From: Oscillospiraceae bacterium | GTDB taxonomy: Bacteria > Bacillota > Clostridia > Oscillospirales > Acutalibacteraceae | Direction: 5' to 3' | DNA length: 64,000 nucleotides | NCBI GenBank assembly: GCA_003538135.1 | Contig: DPOR01000010.1 | Location: 23,686-87,685 of the forward strand | Shown here: piece by piece, positions 50,901 through 60,400 of the stretch | Layout of the letters: the number at the start of each line of letters is the position of its first letter | Position numbering within the stretch: position 1 is the stretch's first letter | Program-made: the position numbers and the translations under genes | The notes under the pieces: generated by a model | What the model saw: only the letters and a program-made list of their open reading frames with translations | What the model was told of the DNA's origin: nothing | The model's database searches: none

Positions 50901-52196
50901 GAAATGAAAAACATTTCCTTTGGGCTGTTCGCCGCCGAGGAAATCGTATCTGCCAGCGGCACTTCCATTCCCGCAAATGGCCTTATCGAGATTGTTTCTC
51001 TCAATGAGGATGGAACGGCAACGATTAAGACAGACCTTCCTTATGGAAGATACTATGTGCAGGAAATTGCTACAGATAGCCACTACAAGCTTTCTGACGC
51101 TAAGTATCCTATAATTTTTGAGTATGTCGGTCAGGATACGGCGGTCGTAAAGATTGCTGTCAATGATGGTAAGGCAATCAAAAATGACCTGATTTATGGT
51201 TCTGTTTCCGGCAAGAAGGTTGATGAGGACGGCAACGCTCTCGGCGGTGCGATGATTGGGCTGTTTCGCACGGATGACGGCGAGTTTACAAAGGAAAACG
51301 CTCTGGTGACTACTACTTCTGCCGAAGATGGTAGTTTTTCTTTTGAGAATATCCCTTGCGGCACTTGGTATGTCCGTGAGATTGAACAGCCCACAGGCTT
51401 CGTGCTGGATGATACCATCTATCCTGTGACGATTGGCACAGACGGTCAGGTCGTAGAGATTGAGATTGTCAACGAGTATGGCCGTGGCAACATTCATCTG
51501 ACCAAGGTGGATTCCGAGTATCCCGATAACAAGCTGACTGGAGCAATATTTGAGGTTTACAAGGACAGCAATAACAATGGCAAGCTGGACGACAGCGATG
51601 AGCTGCTCGGCACACTGACTGAAAAAGAAATCGGCGAATACGGAATGAACGACCTGTTCTACGGTCGCTACTTTATCAAGGAAACCGAAGCACCGGATGG
51701 CTTTGTTCTCGATACTGACGTGTATGAGGTGGTGATCGACACGGACGGCAAGACCTATGAGGTCGAGAATAAAGCGGGCATCGGCTTTGTCAATGAGGCA
51801 ATGTGTGGCAATTTGAGGATCGTTAAAACCTCCTCTGACGGCAAGGTCAAAGGTTTTGCGTTCCGCATTACCGGTGCAAACGGCTATGAGATTATCCTTG
51901 AAACTGATGAGAATGGCGAGATTTTTCTCGACGGGCTTCGCATTGGGGATTACACCATTTCTGAGGTGAGCAATTCCGCTTCTTTTATGTATGTTTTGCC
52001 TGATGATAAAACGGCAACAGTTAAGAGTGGTGCCACTACTATTGTGGAGATGCACAATGTGGTGCGTGAAACGCCCAATACTGGAGAATCCGATAATTTA
52101 TCGCTTGTACTTACGCTTATAGGACTGTCCACGCTGGGAATTGCTGCGAGTAGTTTTCTCAGATTTAAAAATAAAAAGAAAGAAGAGGGTAATTAA
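47925..52196 (+). CDS. Thioester/Cna-B surface adhesin with sortase signal
   Basis: The 1423-residue protein has a signal peptide (about 1-33, LLSAVLCLSAFLGLG), a thioester domain with Cys90/Cys92 in KICYC and Gln167 in ATATQLLIW, then about ten Cna-B-like repeats from about 345 on. Each repeat has the pattern K-x-D/S near its start, such as LKIIKTSEDN and IHLTKVDSEY, and an acidic partner such as VEE, VRE, IKE or ISE, pointing to isopeptide bonds. It ends ETPNTGESDN, a membrane helix and a basic tail. TPNTG is a sortase signal that departs from LPxTG. DNA composition switches several times along the gene, which suggests recombined repeats. It probably mediates adhesion or cell contact. Confidence 0.9.
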   Translation: MKTHSFKRWIAGLLSAVLCLSAFLGLGITKAFAKGEQAEVCLVSFPREGDANYSTNTWGHDDIKLMNGWFFQKGKYLTVYSMGSYNGKICYCIEPSTMVKSGDRLSSTNETYWDNYPDKYNKTISGENVKLIIGRILQYGYTGTISTSWRSQNSEDAAKLSNATATQLLIWETIVGERDAEFNHVAPKNCSSVLDYIRADNPLRSEILNYYNHIVERVQRHTKMPSFCSATIDGAQNIELKWDGNSYTATLTDTNNVLQDYTFSSGSSGVQIKVSGRNLIVTSSEAPSSPITIVAKKNDSQRKGLVVWGDGVYVPGEGVQDLVTYVQEVDDLVQGFVNLNVSYGSAKIVKTSEDGHIENITFTVIGNGVNQTVKTNSKGEIRIDNLMPGDYSVTEMSYDKYEPQESHHVTVVSGKTATVTFNNKLRRGDLKIIKTSEDNLNEGVTFRLYGTSLSGIAVDEYAVTDADGVATFEDVLISGAAPYTVEEVDTAVRYVVPEAQSAPIRWNEVANRSFLNILKKFSVTVTKSDAETSTAQGDASLAGAVYGIYKGETLVDTYITDKNGQFVTKEYICDDDWTVREINPSEGYLLDTTVHKVGAEPQLYTVEHNQTANDVTEQVAKGNVAIIKHTDNGDTQIETPENGAEFAVYLKAAGSYDNAKDTERDYLTCDENGFAQTKDMPYGIYTVHQVSGWEGSELMPDFDVFISQNGATYRYLINNAPFNSFIKIVKQDAETGKTIPYAGAGFKIYDPDGNPVTMTFTYPTSTNIDVFYTDDEGSLITPEKLPYGRGYSIVEVQAPYGYVLDETPIYFDVTQENSIEESGVTIIKVNKKNFAQKGTIAVEKTGEVFFGVSASGGIDESGNELPIIYQPQYEKRGLPGAVYEVVAAEDIITPDGTVRNHKGDVVDTIITDENGIAMSCELYLGEYEVREVTAPNGMVLNPESRFVELVYAGQNVAVTETATSFENERQKVEISLVKSIEQNEHFGIGTNGEMKNISFGLFAAEEIVSASGTSIPANGLIEIVSLNEDGTATIKTDLPYGRYYVQEIATDSHYKLSDAKYPIIFEYVGQDTAVVKIAVNDGKAIKNDLIYGSVSGKKVDEDGNALGGAMIGLFRTDDGEFTKENALVTTTSAEDGSFSFENIPCGTWYVREIEQPTGFVLDDTIYPVTIGTDGQVVEIEIVNEYGRGNIHLTKVDSEYPDNKLTGAIFEVYKDSNNNGKLDDSDELLGTLTEKEIGEYGMNDLFYGRYFIKETEAPDGFVLDTDVYEVVIDTDGKTYEVENKAGIGFVNEAMCGNLRIVKTSSDGKVKGFAFRITGANGYEIILETDENGEIFLDGLRIGDYTISEVSNSASFMYVLPDDKTATVKSGATTIVEMHNVVRETPNTGESDNLSLVLTLIGLSTLGIAASSFLRFKNKKKEEGN

Positions 52197-52288
52197 TGGA
52201 ATTTAAAACTATTGTAGCTATTGTATTGGTAGTTGTTATTGTTGGCGGCTTTATCTTCTTGCAGATTAGATCGAAAAACAAGAAGTGA
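52196..52288 (+). CDS. Tiny single-pass membrane peptide
   Basis: A 30-residue peptide starts with an ATG that overlaps the adhesin stop (TAATG): EFKTIVAIVLVVVIVGGFIF, then a basic tail SKNKK. AGAGGG lies before it. One membrane helix with a positive end is all that is visible. Coupling to the adhesin suggests that they work together, perhaps at the membrane. A strong terminator follows 11 bases later. Confidence 0.65.
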   Translation: MEFKTIVAIVLVVVIVGGFIFLQIRSKNKK

Positions 52289-52299
52289 GCTGATTATCC

Positions 52300-52331
52300 A
52301 AGGGGCGGAGCAAAAAACTCCGCCCCTTTTC
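52300..52331 (+). terminator. Terminator after the adhesin and membrane peptide
   Basis: AAGGGGCGGAG (52300-52310) pairs perfectly with CTCCGCCCCTT (52318-52328) and is followed by TTC. Confidence 0.8.
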
Positions 52332-52353
52332 TACTACCCGAAGGAGGGATTCA

Positions 52354-52644
52354 ATGAATCAACAGAAAACGGTGGAAAGCCGTGTGCTTTCTATCTTGAA
52401 GGACTGTCCGAGAGCAAGGTTCGACGATATGATCCTTATTATGCACTACTACAACCGCTATGCAAATTTCCTGCGAGCCGGTGAACTGCCCTTCAGTGAC
52501 CTTGCGTTCAACTACAAAAGCTACGGACTTCCGTGTTTTGAAACCATCCGCAGGGCAAGGCAGCGTGTGCAGTCACTTTTTCCTGAGTATTCCCGTAGTG
52601 CCGACAATGATGACAATAGCGTTATCATTATCGGTATTTCCTAA
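52354..52644 (+). CDS. Element protein of unknown function
   Basis: The 96-residue protein reads QKTVESRVLSILKDCPRARF, has a basic region CFETIRRARQRVQSLFPEYS that may bind DNA, and an acidic tail. GAAGGAGGGA precedes it. It is compact and all-helical in appearance, and is the first of four small genes leading into the helicase gene. No family is recognised. Confidence 0.7.
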   Translation: MNQQKTVESRVLSILKDCPRARFDDMILIMHYYNRYANFLRAGELPFSDLAFNYKSYGLPCFETIRRARQRVQSLFPEYSRSADNDDNSVIIIGIS

Positions 52645-52662
52645 GTTAGGGGGTAAATAACT

Positions 52663-52914
52663 ATGCCAACAAAGAAAACCACAGCCGAACAGGGCTTACA
52701 GCAGAAAATAAAAGTTCTGACAAAGCTTTTTGATGCCGGCTGCAAAACCGAAAAGGCTTTGAAGTCACTGACCTTGTCGACGATACTGAAAATTCCCGAT
52801 GTAACCGTGCCGGATATGACGGTCATCATTGAGCTTCAGGAGCATGTCGTAAAGAACCGCCTTTTCTCCTATTTGGGAGGTGGGATGGATGGGTCGAGTG
52901 ACACGAGCGAGTGA
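52663..52914 (+). CDS. Element protein of unknown function
   Basis: The 83-residue basic protein reads TKKTTAEQGLQQKIKVLTKL and IPDVTVPDMTVIIELQEHVV. It may bind nucleic acid through its lysine-rich start. It overlaps the next gene by 26 bases if that starts at 52889. TAGGGGGTAAATAAC lies before its ATG. No family is recognised. Confidence 0.65.
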   Translation: MPTKKTTAEQGLQQKIKVLTKLFDAGCKTEKALKSLTLSTILKIPDVTVPDMTVIIELQEHVVKNRLFSYLGGGMDGSSDTSE

Positions 52915-53473
52915 CCGCCACATCATTTGGAGCAACCGAAGCCTTGATGTGGACGACTGGCGAGAGGATTACAAGGAGTTCCTTGAAGATAATGAGCTGG
53001 ACGACGACCCGAATGATGAGCAGGCGCTCTATGAGTGGATGGTGGAAACCAATGACGACTACCTCTCCGATGAGCGAATGAACCTGAATGTGCAGCTCTC
53101 CCAGCCAATCATTGTTATCGGTGACATCGGCAGATGGAACGGCAGAGTGATGGGCTACAAGGATATCCTCTCCGGCAACATCCGAGATTGCCTATATGCC
53201 GACACTGACTATACCGAATGGTATGTAGATAAGTACGGCGATCTTCGTGCCGATGCTACTCACCACGACGGCACAAATCACTATCTCTACCGTGTGTTTA
53301 AGGAAGGCGTTTCCGAAACGCAGATGGAGAACCTGAGAGATAAAATCTATCACGGCAAAGCCACACGAGCCGATATTACACGGCTGACCCGGCGACTTGG
53401 GGATGAGATCGCCGACGTTTACGGCTTTGACATCCCGAAACAAAGAACACACCAAGAAAGGAGTGAGCGATAA
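52889..53473 (+). CDS. Conserved-looking element protein, acidic
   Basis: The 194-residue protein has a strongly acidic start region (DVDDWREDYKEFLEDNELDD), an LNVQLSQPIIVIGDIGRWN core and a C-terminal helix LTRRLGDEIADVYGFDIPKQ. Acidic proteins of this kind on conjugative elements are sometimes anti-restriction (ArdA-like, DNA-mimic) proteins, and the LSQPIIVIGDIGRWNG stretch leads me to note it, but I do not see a firm ArdA match. GTG at 52880 is in frame; the ATG at 52889 fits GGGAGG better. Its stop shares one base with the next start. Confidence 0.7.
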   Translation: MGRVTRASDRHIIWSNRSLDVDDWREDYKEFLEDNELDDDPNDEQALYEWMVETNDDYLSDERMNLNVQLSQPIIVIGDIGRWNGRVMGYKDILSGNIRDCLYADTDYTEWYVDKYGDLRADATHHDGTNHYLYRVFKEGVSETQMENLRDKIYHGKATRADITRLTRRLGDEIADVYGFDIPKQRTHQERSER

Positions 53474-54411
53474 TGGCAGATTTTACACTGCGCCCAATGA
53501 CCATTCCCGAACGCAAGTACAGCTATGCCCAAAGCTCTCAGCTTCAGGGACAGACCGGCAACATCGGACATCTGCGTGGGGACTTCGGTTCTAACGATAA
53601 CTGGTTTTACTCCACTTGGTTTGATACCCGCCCGCAATGGAAAAGCGATGCGTTCAAGCAGGACTTGGATGCTATAATCAACGCCCTGCGATCCGAGGAA
53701 TACGGACTGCTCCAAAATCGTGTCGCTATGCGTTCGTTTGGGCGGGCAAATAAGGACAGCGAAATACAGGGCAACTACACCACAGAGTTCGGCTTTCGAG
53801 CCGATACCGAGAAGTATGCGTTTCTGCTTCGTTGTATTCCGGTCCGAGGTGATTATAACTTCTACTGCTTCTGCTATGTGAAGGAATGGCTGGACAAGCA
53901 CATCGAAGAAGCCAGCCGGGATATTCGCTTTATTGACAGCCACTATAAAGAGCTGTTCCGTATCCCGGACGGAGAGTGCATCATTGTGACCGACCGTGAC
54001 GGTAAGACGGAAAGCTATCTCTGCCGCTATATTGACAACTATCACACAGAGGTTGGACGCAATCTCTTTCACATTTGCGAGTTTGCCGAGCGTATGGAGC
54101 AAGGCGGCTGTACCTACGCTCCTATGGAGCCGCCCTTGCCTCCGATGTGCTATTCCATACTTCCGTCAACCGGAGAAGTCATTCAAATCGACCGCTGGCA
54201 AAAGGGCTATACCGCCACAAGTTTTAACGACGGGAACCGTGCGGAGAACGAAGCAATTAAAGATAAGTTCAATGAAAAGCTGGGTGTCAGCAAGGCGCAG
54301 GAGCAGGCAATGCTCGCCGGTTCTATGATCCGGTGGGACTCCATTGCCGCCAACCCCAAGAGCTATGATGAGAACGGCAAAGCCATCAAGTCCAAAGACT
54401 ATGAACGATAA
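53473..54411 (+). CDS. Element protein of unknown function, 312 residues
   Basis: The protein has LRPMTIPERKYSYAQSSQLQ at the start, a beta-rich middle (NWFYSTWFDTRPQWKSDAFK) and a helical tail (AQEQAMLAGSMIRWDSIAAN). AAAGGAG before the ATG overlaps the end of the previous gene. It lies 14 bases before the helicase gene and is always of this kind in the Tn1549-like elements I know, so it probably serves DNA processing. No catalytic motif is seen. Confidence 0.7.
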   Translation: MADFTLRPMTIPERKYSYAQSSQLQGQTGNIGHLRGDFGSNDNWFYSTWFDTRPQWKSDAFKQDLDAIINALRSEEYGLLQNRVAMRSFGRANKDSEIQGNYTTEFGFRADTEKYAFLLRCIPVRGDYNFYCFCYVKEWLDKHIEEASRDIRFIDSHYKELFRIPDGECIIVTDRDGKTESYLCRYIDNYHTEVGRNLFHICEFAERMEQGGCTYAPMEPPLPPMCYSILPSTGEVIQIDRWQKGYTATSFNDGNRAENEAIKDKFNEKLGVSKAQEQAMLAGSMIRWDSIAANPKSYDENGKAIKSKDYER

Positions 54412-54425
54412 GGAGGTGTCCGCCA

Positions 54426-57400
54426 ATGGCACGAAAATACGACTTCATTTCGGAGCTGTATAACCGAACCTGCAAAACGGTCGTTGCAAACCCCGAAAGC
54501 TGGGAAGCGTTTCTGCGCTCTGCCTGCTACAACTACCGTCTGCGTTTTGATGAGCAGCTTTTGGTACACGCACAGCGACCGGATGCCACCGCCGTTCTTC
54601 AGATCGACGACTGGAACCAAAAGTTTGGGCGATGGGTCAACCGTGGAGCACACGGCATTGCCGTCTTTGAGGATGCCGACCAACGCCGCCAGCGGCTTGT
54701 CCACTACTTCGATATTTCCGACACGCATCCCAGCCGCTTTTCCCGCAGAGTTCCCATTTGGCAAATGCGGGACGAATACACGGCAGAAGTGATCGACACG
54801 CTGGAAAGCACCTTCGGAGAGTTGAACGACAAGGAAACCCTTGCCGTTTCCATCGAGTCGGCGGCAAGAAACGCCGTAGAGGACAACATCCCCGACTATC
54901 TCTCCGATCTGATCTACAGCGTGAAAGACAGCTTCCTGGACGGCGTATCCGAAGAAGAAATCACCCACATTTTCAAAAAAGCGGTGAGAAACAGCGTCGC
55001 CTATATGACGATGACCCGCCTGGGCATTGAAGCCGGAGAATACTTTGAACCCGATGACCTTCGGGATGTGGTGAATTTTACGACCCCTGCCACGCTGAAC
55101 GCCCTCGGCTATGCCACCAGCGATATTGCGGAGATGGGACTTGCGGAGATTTCCCGCACCATTCTTGCCCTCGACCGTCAAAATCGCATAATTGCAGAGA
55201 AAACCAAAGCCGATTACAATGTAGGCAAAGAAAAAACCGAAAGGAGTCCTGACGATGAACGAGATCACTTACACTATGCAGGGGGATTATCTGCTCCCCG
55301 ACCTGACAATGCTGGAGCAGCCGGAGCTGTCGATGGGCAGGTACGCCCGGATGCGGAAGAAGTTCCTGAAGGAGCATCACAAGGTACGCTACTACAACCT
55401 GCTGACGAGCTGCGCCCTGAACGAACATCTGAACGACACGGAGCGCAGAGCGAACGAGATGGAACAGATGCTGACGGAGCAGATGTCAGCGTCGGAGGGC
55501 GTGACGGAGAGCCTGAAAGCGACGGATATGATGAGCTGGGTTCAGAAGATGAACAGTATCCGGAGCCGAGTTCAGGAGATCGTGATGGCGGAGGTAATCT
55601 TCGCTTAGACTATTACGACCGAAGAAACGAGGATAAAAGCCTGCCGTTCTTTGGCGGCGATGATACGATTCGTGAAATCCTCGGCACCACGCCGCACCTA
55701 AAGGCAAGCAAAGACGAGATACGGGCATTCTTTGAAGCTACCGCTGATGAGAGCGCCCGTATTTCTTATATCAAGCGCATTTTCAACAACGACTACACCG
55801 AGGTTATTCTGAGCGATGGACGGCGTGTGGGCTACAAGACCTATCAGAATGTGTTGCAGCTTTGGGAGGGCAGTTATCTCTCCCGCACGGCACAGAGTTT
55901 CTATGATTGGGGCGTAATTGCCCAGCATTTTGAAGCGATGCGGCTGCTTGGGGAGTTGCAGGACACGATGAAGCCGCTGCCGTCCATTGACGGGCAGTTG
56001 AGCTTGATGACAGCAGGAGCAGAGGAACGAAAGCCCTCTGCTTTTACTTTCTCTCAGGAGATCATCGACGCTGTTCTTACCCGTGGCAGCGGCATCTCTG
56101 AGGGAAAAATGCGAATCTATGAGCAGTTCCACAAGAGCCTGTCTGCAAAGGAAAATGCCGACTTTCTGAAAAATGAATACGGCTGGGGCGGTGCTTATCC
56201 CGTAATCGTCGGAGCCGGTATTGATGAGCAACACGACGGTAAGGGTATCCGTATTTCTAAAGGCATCGGAAGCGATAACCCCCATATCGACCTGAAATGG
56301 AGTCAGGTGGAGAAGCGTATTGCCGAGCTGATAAAACTCGACCGTTACTTGAACCCCAAGGAAAAGGCACAGTACCCTGAGTGGCTGCAAAGGCAGGAGG
56401 AACGCCGTGCAGCACTTGCCGAGGAACGAAGGAACAGAGAAATCTTGTCTACCGCACCTTCCGAAAAGGAAGAGCCGAAAAATGAGCGATATGAGTACCA
56501 TCTCGGCAGCACCGTCTATCTCGGCGCAAACGAGTATGAAATCCTGTCCTTTGATGATGAGCGTGTAATGCTCTATGATACGCAGTTTCCGCTTTTCAAC
56601 AAGGAAATGACGAGAGCTGAATTCGACAGCAAGGTGCAGGAGAACCCGCTGAATGACCATTTGAAGGTCGCTAAAAAACAGCCCGAAGAAAAGGCGGTCG
56701 AGTATGACATCGGGATGGGCTATCTCGGCAACGGACTGACCGTTTGGAACCGTGCCGTGGAGGTCAATGGGGACTATCAGAACATTGCTCATATCTCCCC
56801 CGAAGGTGAGATCACCTTCTATGTGCAGGACTTGCCGCAGAGCGTTGTGGAGCGTATCGAACAGGCGGCAGAAAGAGAAAAGCCAAAGGATGCTGCTTTG
56901 CCGGAGTTCTATCAGGCGTATCTTGAAGCCAAAGCAGACAATCCGAGTAGCCTTTTGCTGTATCAGGTGGGTGATTTCTTTGAATCCTATGCTGATGATG
57001 CAGAGGTCGTCGGGACTGCTCTTGACTTGACACAGACGACCCGTGCCGTTGATCACAACACCCGTGTCCCAATGGTGGGATTTCCGCAGCACCGCTTGGA
57101 AACCTACCTTACAATGCTGACCGACAGGGGGTACGATGTAGCGGTCAACGCTTTGGAGGACGGTAAACGCATTACCCGCACCGTGGTTTCCACCACGAAG
57201 GAAGCACCCATCGAGTCTAAACCTATCGGCAGGATCGACTATCTCGGCACGGACGGCAAGGTCGGTGAAAGCATCGAGTACACCAGCCCTTATCAGTTCG
57301 AGAAGGACATCAAGGAGGAAAACTACTACGGTGTGCCGATGAGTATTGTTCTGTATAAGGACAAGGACGGCAACACGATTCCGCACGGTTTTATCGCACA

Positions 57401-60400
57401 GCTTGACCCACCGCCCAAGGGCTTTGAGATCATCGACAACCCGTATTTGCCGGAAAATGCTCTGGACAAGGCGAAGCATCTCATTGATAATTTTTGCCGT
57501 GAGGAGTATCATCGTGAGGACGGTGCGGATTACACCGACCTTACCAATGTAGGTATTGCCTACACCACGACAGAGGACGACAGGCACGAGATTCAGGCAA
57601 GGGTCAACCTTGTGGATTTCCGCATCGAAACTCTTGCAGACGGCAAAGTCGTCCGCAGTGAGCAGTATGCGTCCCTTGAAGAACTGACCGAAAAAGGACT
57701 GCAAGCACTGTCCTTTGACGACCTTGTTTATCTCTCCGAGGAAGAACTTGCACAGGTGGAAGCACCCCTTACCCCTGTTTGGGAGCATCCGAAGAAAAGC
57801 AGGGTGCAGACCTTTGATATTCATCCCGAAATCCCAATGGCAGACCGTCATACCTTTGACCTTGCTTCTCACGAGGTCGAGGAGGTCAACAAGAAAGAAC
57901 GCTTCCACCGCAACTATGCGGCGATCGCCGTTCTGAAAAGGTGTCAGGAAGAAAACCGCTTCGCCACACCGGACGAGCAGATCATCCTCTCTAAATATGT
58001 TGGCTGGGGCGGTATTCCCGAAACCTTTGATGAGAGAGCAGGTTCTTGGCAGACAGAGTTCGGGATGCTGAAAAACATCCTGACACCGGAGGAATACGCT
58101 TCCGCAAGAGAAAGCACTCTGACCGCTTTCTACACGCCGCCAACGGTTATCAATGCCGTGTATAAGGTGATGAAACAGCTTGGCTTCCGTGAGGGCAACA
58201 TCTTGGAACCGTCCTGCGGCATCGGGCATTTTATCGGTATGCTTCCCGAAGAAATGAAGGAAAGCAAGATCTACGGTGTAGAACTGGATACGATTTCTGC
58301 CGGCATCGCACAGCAGTTATATCAAAAGTCCTCTATCGCCGCACAGGGCTTTGAGGAAACCAACCTCCCCGACAGCTTCTTTGATGCCGTTGTGGGTAAT
58401 GTACCCTTCGGGGATTTCAAGGTTCCTGACAAGCGTTACGACAAGCACAAGTTCCTCATTCACGACTACTTCTTCGCCAAATCCTTGGACAAGCTCCGTC
58501 CGGGTGGCGTAATGGCTCTCATCACCAGCAAGGGAACGATGGATAAGGAAAACTCCGCTGTCCGAAAGTATATTGCTCAGCGAGCTGACCTGCTTGGTGC
58601 TATCCGTTTGCCGAACAACACCTTTAAGGGTAACGCCGGAACGGAGGTCGTTTCAGACATTCTTATTCTGCAAAAGCGTGACCGCATTGTGGATATAGAG
58701 CCGGATTGGGTACAGCTCGGCACGGATGAAAACGGTATCCTGATGAACAGGTACTTTGTTGAGCATCCCGAAATGATACTCGGAGAGATGAAAATGGTGT
58801 CGGGGCGTTTCGGTCCCGAAGCCACCTGCGTCCCTTACGAGGGGGCAGACCTTGCCGAGCAACTCAGCGAAGCCGTCTCCAATATTCACGGTGAGCTGAC
58901 CGCATATGAGGTGGAGGATGAGCTTGCAGAGGAGGACAATTCCATTCCCGCAGATCCCACCGTCCGTAACTTCTCCTATACGGTGCTGGACGATAAAATC
59001 TACTTCCGAGAAAACAGCCGTATGGCTCCGGTGGAGGTATCCGCTACCGCAGAGAACCGCATAAAGGGTATGATCCGCATCCGTGATTCAGTCAGAAAGC
59101 TGATTGAATTGCAGACAGAGGACTACCCCGACTCGGAAATTAAAGCGGAGCAGGAGCGATTAAACGCTCTTTATGATACCTTTTCCAAGCAGTATGGACT
59201 TATCAACAGCCGTGCCAACATCTCCGCCTTTTCACAGGACAGCTCCTTTTCTCTGCTCTCGGCTCTTGAGGTCTTGGGCGATGAAGGGCAGCTTGAACGC
59301 AAGGCGGATATATTCTACAAGCGAACCATCAAGCCACACACCCCGGTCACTTCCGTAGATACCTCCAGCGAAGCACTTGCCGTTTCTATGGGCGAAAAAG
59401 CCCGTGTGGATATGGATTATATGTGCGAGCTGACCGGCAAGACTGAGGAAGAAATCTTTGCGGACTTAAAGGGCGTTATCTTTCTGAACCCGATGTACGG
59501 GTACGGCAATTCCACGCAGGCAAAGTACCTGATGGCAGACGAATACCTCTCCGGCAATGTCCGTGAAAAGTTGGCATTTGCCCGCAGGTCAGCACAGCTC
59601 TATCCCGATGATTATACCGCCAATGTGGAAGCACTGGAACGGGTGCAGCCCAAAGACCTGACCGCCAACGAGATTGCCGTTCGGCTTGGTGCTACTTGGT
59701 TGCCGACCGAAATTGTCGAACAGTTTATGTTTGAGTTCTTGGGAACACCGAGGTACGCACAGTGGAACATCAAGGTTCACTTCTCTGCCTACACCGGCGA
59801 GTGGAATATTGAGGGCAAGTCCTATGACCGCAGCAATGTGAAGGCATACAGCACCTACGGTACGGGGCGCATCAACGCCTACAAGATCATCGAGGAAACG
59901 CTGAATCTAAAGGATGTCCGCATCTTCGATTATGTAGAGGACGCAGACGGCAAAAAGAAAGCCATTCTGAACAAGAAGGAAACGGCAATTGCACAGGCAA
60001 AGCAGGAGCTGATCAAACAGGGTTTTCAGGATTGGGTTTGGTCTGACCCTGAACGCAGAGAACGGCTTTGCATCCTTTACAACGAGAAATTCAACAGCTT
60101 GCGTCCCCGTGAGTACGATGGAAGCCACATCGTTTTCAGCGGTATGAACCCGGAAATCGAGCTTCGGGAACACCAAAGAAATGCGGTGGCACACATCCTA
60201 TACGGCGGGAATACGCTGCTTGCACACGCCGTGGGCGCAGGGAAAACCTTCGAAATGGTTTCGGCGGCGATGGAGTCCAAACGGCTCGGATTGTGCAGTA
60301 AATCCTTGTTTGTCGTACCAAATCACCTCACCGAGCAGTGGGCATCGGAGTTCTTACAGCTTTATCCCTCAGCCAACATTTTGGTGGCAACGAAGAAAGA

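Noticed and set aside
52889..53473. Firm assignment as ArdA anti-restriction protein
   Set aside because: The acidic character fits, but I cannot see the ArdA motifs well enough to name it.
55698..58229. An 843-codon minus-strand frame opposite the methylase-helicase
   Set aside because: Antisense shadow of a conserved gene; no ribosome site or recognisable domain.
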